Origin: a virus
Virus record (IMG/VR): IMGVR_UViG_3300042691_006837
Span: 1-61,674 of that record
Reading direction: 5' to 3' (one strand)
Length of the DNA: 61,674 nt
This document shows positions 30,783 to 38,335 of this stretch, one piece after another (the stretch's first letter is position 1; every line of letters begins with the position of its first letter). Below the pieces are notes generated by a model, which saw only the letters and a program-made list of their open reading frames with translations, made no database searches and had not been told where the DNA came from. The position numbers and the translations under genes are program-made.

Positions 30783-31638
30783 GTCATTCGGGATTGCAAC
30801 GAGCGCAATGCTGGTCGAGTTGTCGATCAGTTGTTGGACTGCGCGTAAACTAGACAAGCGTGTTTCTCAAGAAGTGGATGCGGATAAAGGTGCGCGGGCA
30901 CGTGCTGGTAACTACCAAAAGAATCTGTTGGCGGGTACGCATAAGTTGGACAACATCGTGAAGTTCGCAGCCAACGTCAGAGCATGGCATCTTGCTAACA
31001 CTTTGCCGTGGTCGGACAACGGGCTACGACTGCTACCGATGGATAACTTCTTGCGTTACAAGGAGCGACTGGGCGAGTACGAGGAGGAGTACAACCTGCT
31101 GGTTGATTCGTTCTTGAACGAGTATCCGACATTGGTGGACGCTGCGGCGTTTCAGTTGGGGGATCTATTCGATAGAAACGAGTACCCCGAAGTCAACGAC
31201 ATAGCCCATAAGTTCCGATTCCAATACGTGTTCTCGCCTGTGCCGACTGTGGGTGACTTCCGTATCGACATCAACGAGCAAGCCAAAGCGGAGTTGACGG
31301 ATAACTTCAACCGTAACTTTGACTCGCGGATCCAAGGTGCTATGAAGGAAGCATGGACTCGACTGCATGATTGTCTGACCCATGTTAGCGAGCGACTTGG
31401 AGACGTGAACGAGGGCGAGCGTAAGGTGTTTCGTGATTCTCTAGTAGGGAACGCACAGGAGTTGGTCGATATGCTCAAGGTTCTCAACGTAACCAAAGAC
31501 CCTGATCTTGAGCGTGCCCGTCAGCAGTTGGCGCAGACATTCACAGGCTTGGAAGTCAAAGACCTGCGGGAAAGTGCCGACATTCGCAAAGACGTGCGAG
31601 CCCAAGTCAACGATATTCTCAACAAATTTAATTGGTAA
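30775..31638 (+). CDS. DUF3150-like protein
   Basis: A 287-residue, mainly helical protein. The front (VELSISCWTARKLDKRVSQEV, then ARARAGNYQKNLLAGTHKLD) and the segment ANTLPWSDNGLRLLPMDNFL match the DUF3150 family, which is found in phages and in mobile elements together with AAA+ and VWA proteins. The ATG at 30775 lies in the end of the previous gene, 8 bp overlap, and has an AAGGAGAAC site. It is probably the third part of the MoxR-VWA machine. Confidence 0.8.
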   Translation: MSESFGIATSAMLVELSISCWTARKLDKRVSQEVDADKGARARAGNYQKNLLAGTHKLDNIVKFAANVRAWHLANTLPWSDNGLRLLPMDNFLRYKERLGEYEEEYNLLVDSFLNEYPTLVDAAAFQLGDLFDRNEYPEVNDIAHKFRFQYVFSPVPTVGDFRIDINEQAKAELTDNFNRNFDSRIQGAMKEAWTRLHDCLTHVSERLGDVNEGERKVFRDSLVGNAQELVDMLKVLNVTKDPDLERARQQLAQTFTGLEVKDLRESADIRKDVRAQVNDILNKFNW

Positions 31639-31647
31639 GGAGTTGCC

Positions 31648-32490
31648 ATGAAGTTTCTACCTAGCAAACAAAAGCCCGACGGACTGTCCCCCCGCCTGAA
31701 AGAGGTACTAGATATTGTTCACGCCAAACGCCCACTCATCGAGTACGAAGTGGTAGATGTTGATTTCAACAACGAGGCGAGCAAGGTCAAGTGTTGGCAA
31801 CACGGGCAGTTCCTCGGCAGTATCGACTCACATTTCAAGAAATACAGTAACGCCTCGGGCATGACGGTTACTTGGTTCTGTGTCTATTCACCACACATTA
31901 CGAAAGAAAGGGGTGACGCACATCGCAGATACCTTAAGAACGCAAAGACTGCGGCGAAGGTTGCGATTGAGTCTTTGATAAAGACACCGCTTGAGCAATT
32001 GGGTAGGGATTTGGCTAACCTAGGTCAGGGCGCGGCAGAGAGTGTGATGTCACGAGTACACAGCGATCTCAGATACGGCATGAAGTTCAATGAGGTCGCG
32101 GCAATTGATTATTTTATTGCGTTGCACAGTGGGGAGGCAGTCGAGCCGCCTAAAATAATTATGGATAACATCACAGACAAAGCGGTAAAGGCTAGGGATA
32201 ACTTCTTGATTGCAAAGAATGTGATAAACCATGTCCATGCGAAGAACTGCTATTACATCAAACAGATGAAAGACGAGACGTGGCTTTTCGCCGACCCCGC
32301 TATTCTTAACACAACGTCCAAGATTCAGACGACATACGATCTGCCTGATGCGGTGCAAGAGAAACTTACAATGCTAAAGTTATTGGAGCATCATCAGTTT
32401 GCCAAAGACATCGGCATCAAACTCAAGCCTAGTATGGATGAAGACCTTGAGGTTTATGTTGTAGTCAAAGGCGAAACTGTGACATACTAA
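31648..32490 (+). CDS. Conserved phage protein at the end of the MoxR block
   Basis: A 280-residue protein with AAGGAGTTGCC before the ATG. It has DIVHAKRPLIEYEVVDVDFN, WQHGQFLGSIDSHFKKYS and a helical middle (RDLANLGQGAAESVMSR). Some segments are like those in other phage proteins following the DUF3150 gene, but no function is known. Its message ends in the hairpins at 32540-32610. Confidence 0.65.
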   Translation: MKFLPSKQKPDGLSPRLKEVLDIVHAKRPLIEYEVVDVDFNNEASKVKCWQHGQFLGSIDSHFKKYSNASGMTVTWFCVYSPHITKERGDAHRRYLKNAKTAAKVAIESLIKTPLEQLGRDLANLGQGAAESVMSRVHSDLRYGMKFNEVAAIDYFIALHSGEAVEPPKIIMDNITDKAVKARDNFLIAKNVINHVHAKNCYYIKQMKDETWLFADPAILNTTSKIQTTYDLPDAVQEKLTMLKLLEHHQFAKDIGIKLKPSMDEDLEVYVVVKGETVTY

Positions 32491-32576
32491 ATTCGTTTCG
32501 TTCACCATATTGCAGATGTGGTAGCAACTCCGTGGCCTGTGTAGAGCGGGAAATCTGCTAACTCTACAACCTAAGC

Positions 32577-32610
32577 GAACATTACCGTGCCAAGCGGTTT
32601 TGTTCGCTTT
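32577..32610 (+). terminator. GAACA dyad element, copy 5, with U run (terminator-like)
   Basis: GAACATTACCG, TGCCAAG, CGGTTTTGTTC. The arms extend to AAGCGAACA/TGTTCGCTT, a 9-bp outer stem, and five Ts follow, so this copy looks like a rho-independent terminator for the block ending at 32490. Its sequence is the reverse complement of the other copies, e.g. copy 2. A second small hairpin (TGTAGAG/CTCTACA, 32540-32568) precedes it. Confidence 0.65.
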
Positions 32611-32654
32611 TTCATTTAGGGTATCCCCTACTCTAAAATTTTTCTTCCTACCCC

Positions 32655-32683
32655 TTGCAAACCTAAAACGGTTGAAGTATACT
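32655..32683 (+). promoter_or_regulatory. Sigma-70 promoter for the replication block
   Basis: TTGCAA (32655-32660), 17-base spacer, TATACT (32678-32683). It follows the terminator-like hairpin and precedes the nuclease gene at 32713 by a short leader with an AAGAGGA ribosome site. It should drive the block of nuclease and polymerase genes. Confidence 0.75.
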
Positions 32684-32712
32684 CTGTCCACAATCCGACA
32701 AGAGGATACAAG

Positions 32713-33036
32713 ATGGCCGTCACACCCGAAGGAAGAGTCAAAGCAAAAGTCAAGGCTTTGCTCAACAAATATAATGTCTATCACTTCATGCCCGCAACGG
32801 GCGGTTATGGTCGAAGTGGCGTGCCCGATATTATCTGCTGTGTTGGTGGAAAGTTTCTTGCCATCGAATGTAAGGCTGGCAATAACAAGCCGACTGCATT
32901 GCAAGAGCGCGAATTAGAACGGATCGAAGAAGCAGGCGGCATAGCCTACGTTATTAACGAGACAAGCCTTGAGTCGTTTGAGGGCGCTCTACGCGCTTTC
33001 ATCGTTGACCTGACTAGTTCCCACAGAGGAGTGTGA
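32713..33036 (+). CDS. VRR-NUC domain nuclease
   Basis: A 107-residue stand-alone VRR-NUC protein of the PD-(D/E)XK nuclease superfamily. The motif is GVPDIICC (D39) followed by FLAIECKAG (E52-x-K54), then TALQERELERIEEAGGIAYVI. Such proteins in phages act as Holliday-junction or structure-specific nucleases during replication and recombination. The first product of the promoter at 32655. It ends over the start of the next gene. Confidence 0.9.
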   Translation: MAVTPEGRVKAKVKALLNKYNVYHFMPATGGYGRSGVPDIICCVGGKFLAIECKAGNNKPTALQERELERIEEAGGIAYVINETSLESFEGALRAFIVDLTSSHRGV

Positions 33037-33038
33037 GC

Positions 33039-33434
33039 GTGAAAGAAAAATTGCTAAAAAGATTTTGTTCGGAGCAGGTCTGCATCTTGCTTGAACGCAT
33101 GGACTCTCACCCCGAAGAGTTTGTCAACGGCTGTGGGAAATCCCGCTACTTTGAACCAAAGTGGTCTCCAATTCTTAACGAGGGCGCGTTCAATAGAATT
33201 GAAAAGTATTTGCTTAAATCAAAAATGTTTGGTATTCGCAGACGGCAGACAAAGGCCGACATCATATTAGTGCTAACACGAGATGTGACGGATGTTGAGG
33301 ACGAGAGTCCGAAGATGTCCACGACGTCACGGTTCTCTGATCAGGTGGCACAGAAAATGATCCTCAATAAAGCGCAGATTGAAATGCTGAGAAACAATCC
33401 ATACCTAAAACCGCAAAGCAATAAAAACCCATGA
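33039..33434 (+). CDS. Replication-block protein, winged-helix-like
   Basis: A 131-residue protein. I chose the GTG at 33039, since AGGAG is 7 bases upstream; the GTG at 33033 is too close to it. The segment FNRIEKYLLKSKMFGIRRRQTKADIIL may be a winged helix. It shares the pattern 'L-x-SKM-x-G' with the small protein at 37803-37991. It ends 4 bases into the polymerase gene. Function unknown. Confidence 0.6.
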   Translation: MKEKLLKRFCSEQVCILLERMDSHPEEFVNGCGKSRYFEPKWSPILNEGAFNRIEKYLLKSKMFGIRRRQTKADIILVLTRDVTDVEDESPKMSTTSRFSDQVAQKMILNKAQIEMLRNNPYLKPQSNKNP

Positions 33435-35242
33435 TTATCACAGTCGATTTTGAAACGTACTACGACCGTGAGTTCTCATTGTCCAAGATGACGACCGAAG
33501 AGTACGTGCGCGACGACCGCTTTGAGGTCATCGGAGTTGGCGTAAAGGTTGACGACGCCGACACCGTATGGTTTAGCGGAACCCATGAAGAGACTGCGAG
33601 TTTTATGTCGGAATTCAAATGGGATGAGGCGTTTGTCCTAGCACACAATACGATGTTTGACGGGGCAATCCTGTCTTGGCGGTTCGGGATCAAGCCGATG
33701 ATGTGGCTCGACACCCTCTGCATGGCTCGCGCAACCGACGGAGTTGAGGCGGGAAACAGTCTTGCGAAGTTGGCTGAACGGTACAACCTAGGAGTGAAAG
33801 GACAGGAGGTAGTCAATGCGCTTGGTAAAAGAAGAACCGATTTTTTGGCTGGTGATCTTGATCGTTATGCAAGTTATTGCGTTAATGATGTTGATCTTTG
33901 CTATCGGCTGTTTAATACACTAGCACCGAATTTTTCAAAAGGCGAAATACGTTTAATTGATCTGACGCTGCGTATGTTCACAGAACCCGTGCTTCAGTTG
34001 GACTTGCCCCTGTTAGAACAGCATTTGGAAGAGGTCAAAGAGAAAAAAGAACGGTTATTAGCTGCAGCTAGCTCTGATAAAGACACGCTGCTTTCTAACG
34101 AAAAATTTGCTGCCCTGCTTCAGAGCATCGGCGTTGAGGTTCCGACTAAGATCAGTCCCGCCACGGGCAAAGAAACGTGGGCGTTGGCCAAGTCAGACGA
34201 GGGGTTGAAAGCCCTGCAAGAACATAACGACCTAAGAGTGCAAGCCCTTGTTGCTGCACGCTTGGGAACAAAGAGTACCTTAGAGGAAACGCGAACGGCA
34301 CGGTTTATCGGTATCGCCAAGAGAGGGGCGATGCCTGTGCCGCTTCGTTATTACGCCGCACACACTGGGCGTTGGGGTGGAGACGACAAACTAAACCTAC
34401 AAAATCTGCCACGGAAATCGTTATTGAAGCAGGCTATCGAACCGCCGAAAGGGTTTGTAATTATCAATAGTGACTCATCGCAGATTGAAGCACGGACTGT
34501 GGCTTGGCTTGCGGGACAGGAGGATTTAACAGATGCGTTCGACAAAGGTGAAGATGTCTACAAGATCATGGCATCAGCTATTTATAACAAACGAATTGAA
34601 GAAATTTCGAAAGATGAACGCTTTGTGGGGAAGACAACGATTCTCGGAGCGGGCTACGGCATGGGCGCGGCTAAGTTTCAGGCGCAACTTAGGACTTTTG
34701 GAGTCGACCTTCCGGAAGAAGAGTGTCAGCGCATCATCCGAGTCTACCGAGAGACATATCCCAAAATCCCCGCGCTTTGGAAACAGGCACAAAATTGTCT
34801 TGAAGCGTTCATTAGTCGCCAAGCATCTCCAATCGGTACGCAACCACAAGCGTTATATATTGATGCCAAAAGAGATGGTACGACCGCTTTCAGACTTCCG
34901 TCCGGGCTCTATCTTGGATACGCAGGACTCGAGAAAGACTCAGACGGTCAGATTACATACCGAACCCGTGCTGGACGTACAAAGATATATGGCGGGAAGG
35001 TCGTTGAAAATTTTACGCAGGCAATAGCACGCTGCGCAGTCGGGGAACAGATGCTAAAAATCGCTAAACGATATAAGGTAGCATTGACTGTTCACGACTC
35101 CGTGGTGTGCATTGCACCCGAAGCCGAGGTCGACGAAGCCGTTGCCTATGTAACGGAGTGCATGACATGGCGCCCCAAGTGGGCACAAACATTACCCTTA
35201 AATTGTGAGGCAGGTTATGGTAAAGATTACGGATCAGCTTGA
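33431..35242 (+). CDS. Family A DNA polymerase
   Basis: A 603-residue polymerase with 3'-5' exonuclease. Exo I is DFE at 6-8, exo II near D77 (HNTMFDGAIL), exo III Y149-x3-D153 (YCVNDVDLC). The polymerase core has motif A with D348 in NSDSSQIEART, motif B R397-x3-K401-x7-Y409 (RFVGKTTILGAGYG), and motif C H555-D556 in TVHDSVVC. The Tyr of the usual DYSQIE is Ser here, and the usual HDE is HDS. It makes the phage DNA together with the primase-helicase at 42072. No 5'-3' exonuclease domain is present, as in T7-like enzymes. Confidence 0.95.
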   Translation: MIITVDFETYYDREFSLSKMTTEEYVRDDRFEVIGVGVKVDDADTVWFSGTHEETASFMSEFKWDEAFVLAHNTMFDGAILSWRFGIKPMMWLDTLCMARATDGVEAGNSLAKLAERYNLGVKGQEVVNALGKRRTDFLAGDLDRYASYCVNDVDLCYRLFNTLAPNFSKGEIRLIDLTLRMFTEPVLQLDLPLLEQHLEEVKEKKERLLAAASSDKDTLLSNEKFAALLQSIGVEVPTKISPATGKETWALAKSDEGLKALQEHNDLRVQALVAARLGTKSTLEETRTARFIGIAKRGAMPVPLRYYAAHTGRWGGDDKLNLQNLPRKSLLKQAIEPPKGFVIINSDSSQIEARTVAWLAGQEDLTDAFDKGEDVYKIMASAIYNKRIEEISKDERFVGKTTILGAGYGMGAAKFQAQLRTFGVDLPEEECQRIIRVYRETYPKIPALWKQAQNCLEAFISRQASPIGTQPQALYIDAKRDGTTAFRLPSGLYLGYAGLEKDSDGQITYRTRAGRTKIYGGKVVENFTQAIARCAVGEQMLKIAKRYKVALTVHDSVVCIAPEAEVDEAVAYVTECMTWRPKWAQTLPLNCEAGYGKDYGSA

Positions 35243-35399
35243 TTACACACCGCATGAGTTAGAGGCAAAGCGCCTTCTCAAAGAGGTTCACCAGCTTTTA
35301 TTGCTAAATGATTTTGTAGCAGCAGTAGATGGACTAGACCGTGCAATGGTTGAGTTACGACTGATGCGCACCGCTATCAAGAGCCATATCAAAGAATGA
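35217..35399 (+). CDS. Small helical protein after the polymerase
   Basis: A 60-residue protein, MVKITDQLDYTPHELEAKRLL and LLNDFVAAVDGLDRAMVEL. It starts 26 bp inside the polymerase gene and ends 4 bp into the next gene. It is nearly all helix, with no known family. A GTG at 35205 is an alternative start. Confidence 0.6.
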   Translation: MVKITDQLDYTPHELEAKRLLKEVHQLLLLNDFVAAVDGLDRAMVELRLMRTAIKSHIKE

Positions 35400-36067
35400 A
35401 TTACACATGGTCATATAGCAGCATCTCGCTGTTCCAACAGTGCCCACGGAAATACTACCGACTGCGGGTGTTGAAGGATATCGTCGAACCCCCCGCTGCG
35501 CATTTGGATTATGGGACTGCGGTGCATCAAGCCGCAGAAGATTATGTCTGTAACGACAAAGCGTTAGACCCGAAGTACGCTTTTATAAAGCCTGTGTTGG
35601 ACCAATTAAAAAGTTTGCCAGGTGCTAAGTTGTGCGAGTACGAAATGGGGCTGACCAAAGATTTTAAGCCATGCGGGTTCAGAGATGAGAACGTGTGGTT
35701 CCGAGGCATTGCTGACCTTCTTATCATTGACGGTGATCAGGCAAAACTAATTGATTACAAGACGGGCAAGAAAAGTCAGTACGCAGACACGAAGCAGTTG
35801 GAGTTGTTAGCCCTGCTAGTGTTTAAGCACTTCCCATACGTCCAAAGTATTCGGGCGGGGTTAGTGTTTGTAGTGGCAGAGGATTTGGTCAAAGCCGAGT
35901 TCAATGCTGATGTGCAAGAAGGGGCGTGGCAGAGGTGGCTACCTGAGATTCAAAGGCTGGAAAAAGCTATGGAAACTGAGGTATGGAACGCGCGCCCCAA
36001 TTTTACGTGCCGTAAATTCTGTCCCGTAGTGGACTGTGAACATAATGGAAAAGGAGAGTTTCGATGA
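35396..36067 (+). CDS. RecB/Cas4-like PD-(D/E)XK nuclease with Fe-S motif
   Basis: A 223-residue nuclease. S-x4-F-x2-CPRKYY (residues 9-21) opens the fold, H44 in AVHQAAE, D107 in RGIADLL, D120-x-K122 in LIDYKTGKK and Q134 in KQLELLAL are the catalytic set. C16 together with C205, C209 and C214 (CRKFCPVVDC) looks like the four-cysteine iron-sulphur clasp of Cas4/AddB enzymes. It would resect or trim DNA ends during recombination-dependent replication. The ATG overlaps the previous stop (ATGA). Confidence 0.88.
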   Translation: MNYTWSYSSISLFQQCPRKYYRLRVLKDIVEPPAAHLDYGTAVHQAAEDYVCNDKALDPKYAFIKPVLDQLKSLPGAKLCEYEMGLTKDFKPCGFRDENVWFRGIADLLIIDGDQAKLIDYKTGKKSQYADTKQLELLALLVFKHFPYVQSIRAGLVFVVAEDLVKAEFNADVQEGAWQRWLPEIQRLEKAMETEVWNARPNFTCRKFCPVVDCEHNGKGEFR

Positions 36068-36411
36068 AATCCAAAGCAGCAAAAATACGCGATATGGTGA
36101 TGCAAGAAATACCCCCGAAAGACATCGCCGCTAAGTTAAAAGTACCCATCAGTACGGTCTACACAGTTCGTTGGAAGATGAAGAAAACCAAGCCGACCGC
36201 AGAAGTCCAAACAAAAGTTAAGCGAATGTTGGATCGGACTAGACCAAAAGCAAGAGAACTTAATCGTCACAACGAGTTGTTGGAGTATTTGATGAAAGAA
36301 ATGCAAGAGACCAACAAACTAATTAGTGACGCAGAAGCTATCCGCACTTATTTAGCCGTGCGTCTCAAAGAAGCGTTTAATGCTAGAGCGGAGGCTGCTG
36401 AACGTGCCTGA
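36064..36411 (+). CDS. Helix-turn-helix protein
   Basis: A 115-residue basic protein. Residues about 4-40 form a helix-turn-helix (KIRDMVMQEIPPKDIAAKL, then VPISTVYTVRWKM), followed by a basic linker and a long C-terminal helix. The HTH is like those of resolvase/terminase small subunits. It could be a transcription or replication regulator. It overlaps both neighbours. Confidence 0.65.
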   Translation: MKSKAAKIRDMVMQEIPPKDIAAKLKVPISTVYTVRWKMKKTKPTAEVQTKVKRMLDRTRPKARELNRHNELLEYLMKEMQETNKLISDAEAIRTYLAVRLKEAFNARAEAAERA

Positions 36412-36625
36412 CGTTACGCAGTGGATGGTCGATCAGTTGGTCAAGCCTGAGCATCAGTGCCGAGAAGTGGTAGCCCCGCCTCTCGATGCGGTGCGGATGG
36501 CTTGGCCATTTAAGACCGAAGAAGAGTTGCAGCTTCTAAGTAAATGGTTCAAGAAACAGCAGCGAGCGGTAAAAGAAAAACAGATTAAAGAACACGTTGA
36601 AACTTACGGAAAGGCTTTGGTATGA
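36404..36625 (+). CDS. Small helical protein
   Basis: A 73-residue protein. A GTG at 36404 with GGAGG 9 bases upstream is preferred over the ATG at 36380. It has VTQWMVDQLVKPEHQCREV and EEELQLLSKWFKKQQRAVKE. Function unknown. Confidence 0.5.
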   Translation: MPDVTQWMVDQLVKPEHQCREVVAPPLDAVRMAWPFKTEEELQLLSKWFKKQQRAVKEKQIKEHVETYGKALV

Positions 36626-36873
36626 GCGCAAATGATTCTCAAGTAGGAGGAGATCACTACAAGCAGATGGGCGTGCAACCTTGGGAAGCTATGGAAGCAT
36701 GGCTGTCCCCGGCACAGTTCCGTGGCTTTTTGTTGGGGTCAGCGATTGCCTACCTTGCCCGAGTCAATACTAAAGGTGTTGATGGCAAAGGCGGCATACA
36801 GGATATTAAAAAAGCCAGACACTATTTGGACAAAATAATTGAGCTGGAGGAAAGCAATGAAAGAACTAATTGA
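36622..36873 (+). CDS. DUF3310 protein
   Basis: An 83-residue protein matching DUF3310, a small family common in phages and sometimes called nucleotide-kinase-like. The core is SQVGGDHYKQMGVQPWEAME, LGSAIAYLARV and KKARHYLDKIIELEE. Its activity is not established. The ATG overlaps the previous stop (ATGA). Confidence 0.85.
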   Translation: MSANDSQVGGDHYKQMGVQPWEAMEAWLSPAQFRGFLLGSAIAYLARVNTKGVDGKGGIQDIKKARHYLDKIIELEESNERTN

Positions 36874-37060
36874 CTTCAAAGCGATATGGGTTTGGTTAGT
36901 TGAGCGGTGGCGCACTTCATTTATTACGTTTCTTTTTACAGTTGCAGGCTTTAGCGCAGGTGGAGCAGTAAACGAGAAGTCTATCGTCGACGACTGCAAA
37001 TACATGGGTTCGTTCCGCGATGGCATCCAGGCATATAACTGCACACCGAGGGCGAGATGA
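36857..37060 (+). CDS. Small membrane protein
   Basis: A 67-residue protein with GGAGG 6 bases before the ATG. It has a transmembrane helix (SFITFLFTVAGFSAGGAV) and a soluble C-terminal end with two cysteines. Its role is unknown. The last 4 bases overlap the next gene. Confidence 0.65.
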   Translation: MKELIDFKAIWVWLVERWRTSFITFLFTVAGFSAGGAVNEKSIVDDCKYMGSFRDGIQAYNCTPRAR

Positions 37061-37275
37061 GTGAAGCAATAATTTTTCACTGCGATGTAGAGATATGTGG
37101 TTCTAAGATTAAAAAAGGCACATTTGTCCGACAAAAGGAATGGGTTGAGCTAGATGTAAACGAAGTGATTGAAGTAATTCATAAAAACATTCCTAATCCA
37201 ACCCCAGAACTATTAGATAAACTTTACGGTTTAGTAGCGGATATAGATTTGTGGTTACAGGAGAAGAACGCATGA
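37057..37275 (+). CDS. Small protein, function unknown
   Basis: A 72-residue protein, MSEAIIFHCDVEICGSKI then VELDVNEVIEVIHKNIPN and a helical end. ATGA overlaps at both ends show it is one of a chain of coupled small genes. Confidence 0.6.
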   Translation: MSEAIIFHCDVEICGSKIKKGTFVRQKEWVELDVNEVIEVIHKNIPNPTPELLDKLYGLVADIDLWLQEKNA

Positions 37276-37451
37276 GAGTTCGCTCATCCACCCGCGTGGT
37301 ATGCAGGGCAAGAAAAGTCCGCGTGGTGATCATGACCCAGACTCAACTAGAATTTCTTAAACGCCTTGGTATTGCGTTAAAAGATTACTGCAGACAACCT
37401 GAAATTAGAAAACGTATGGTAGTTAGGTACAAGTTTGGAGTAAAACAATGA
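37272..37451 (+). CDS. Small basic protein
   Basis: A 59-residue basic protein; the ATG at 37272 overlaps the previous stop. An internal ATG at 37332 (MTQTQLEFLKRLG) is also possible, with the first 20 residues then being untranslated. The C-terminal half is helical (LKRLGIALKDYCRQPEIRKR). Function unknown. Confidence 0.45.
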   Translation: MRVRSSTRVVCRARKVRVVIMTQTQLEFLKRLGIALKDYCRQPEIRKRMVVRYKFGVKQ

Positions 37452-37615
37452 GCGACGGCGGTAAAGGGTCAGCGCCTAGGCCGCTAGGCGTGGACTGGGA
37501 CAAGTTTGAGGAGTCGTGGGACAAGATCTTTGGCCCAAAGAAAGTTAAGGTCAGCGGTGTGCCTTACGAAGTTGAGGAAGACAAGCTACCCAAGAAAGAG
37601 GAGAAGAGCGAATGA
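37448..37615 (+). CDS. 55-residue phage protein (SDGGKGS-type)
   Basis: A short gene with a start that overlaps the previous stop (ATGA). The product begins MSDGGKGSAPRPLGVDWDKF and continues EESWDKIFGPKK; the same opening occurs in small proteins of other proteobacterial phages. The C-terminus is highly charged. The next gene begins in its stop codon. Confidence 0.65.
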   Translation: MSDGGKGSAPRPLGVDWDKFEESWDKIFGPKKVKVSGVPYEVEEDKLPKKEEKSE

Positions 37616-37806
37616 AATTTATTTTAGCGTTTTGCACGATAGCAACAATCGTATTGCTTGTAATGCACCGGATGGATCAGCGCTACGCCGAGGGTGTGGC
37701 GCACGGAGTAAAAACGGCGTTACACCTGCCCCCCTCAGAGGCACTCGAAGTAACGTGTGCTTCCCTGTGGATTGGAGAACAGGCAAAGAAGGCGCAGAAA
37801 CAGTGA
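37612..37806 (+). CDS. Small membrane or secreted protein
   Basis: A 64-residue protein with an N-terminal hydrophobic helix (FILAFCTIATIVLLVMH) and a soluble C-terminal part. It may be a membrane anchor or signal sequence. It is linked by an ATGA overlap to the previous gene and by GTGA to the next. Role unknown. Confidence 0.65.
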   Translation: MKFILAFCTIATIVLLVMHRMDQRYAEGVAHGVKTALHLPPSEALEVTCASLWIGEQAKKAQKQ

Positions 37807-37991
37807 CAGTTGAGGAAAGAATATGGGCCGATTTGGTGCGGCGCAAACACTTTGCCAGCGCAAAACAGATTATGAAGACCGCACAGTCGAGCAGAACTTA
37901 CACAAAAGAGGTTCTACAGAAATACGTAACCAGAGGAGTTTTGGAGTCCAAGATGTATGGGGGAGACCTTGTTTACAAGATCAGAGACTGA
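37803..37991 (+). CDS. Small winged-helix-like protein, GTG start
   Basis: A 62-residue protein starting at a GTG that overlaps the previous TGA. The segment FASAKQIMKTAQSSRTYTKEV followed by LESKMYGGDLVYKI has the helix-helix-wing pattern. It shares 'ESKM-x-G' with the protein at 33039-33434. A longer open frame upstream in the same phase overlaps well-supported genes, so I do not use it. Confidence 0.55.
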   Translation: MTVEERIWADLVRRKHFASAKQIMKTAQSSRTYTKEVLQKYVTRGVLESKMYGGDLVYKIRD

Positions 37992-38026
37992 CCTTAAAAT
38001 GGTGAGACCTAACTCTGGAGGTAACT

Positions 38027-38335
38027 ATGCCTTACGTAAACAAGCCACGGCCCTATAAGAAAGAATGGCAACAACAAAAGGCCCGCAATGAAAAAGACGA
38101 ACGAGCGACCAGAGAACGTGCCCGGTACCACATGGACAAATCCGGTACCGACAAGAACGGAAACGGTAAGGCCGACGCCAGAGAAGGCAAGGATATTGAC
38201 CACGTCAAGCCCTTATCAAAGGGAGGCACAAACGCCAAATCGAACCTTCGACTTAGAACAGTTTCGGCTAACAGATCATTCTCTCGCAATGCTGACGGGT
38301 CGGTACGCAAAAACAGCCCCCGTAAAAAAGTCTGA
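38027..38335 (+). CDS. HNH-like endonuclease
   Basis: A 102-residue basic protein with GGAGG before the ATG. The core DIDHVKPLSKGGTNAKSNL (residues about 54-72) has the HNH pattern D-H ... N, but the usual zinc cysteines are missing. The tail is basic and rich in Lys and Arg. It lies in the replication block and may nick DNA for replication or packaging. 248 bp at its end overlap the next gene's open frame. Confidence 0.7.
   Translation: MPYVNKPRPYKKEWQQQKARNEKDERATRERARYHMDKSGTDKNGNGKADAREGKDIDHVKPLSKGGTNAKSNLRLRTVSANRSFSRNADGSVRKNSPRKKV

Noticed and set aside
37506-37802. N-terminal extension of the winged-helix-like protein
   Set aside because: It would overlap two well-supported genes in other frames and reads as Arg/Ser-rich shadow. 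The GTG at 37803 is coupled to the previous stop.
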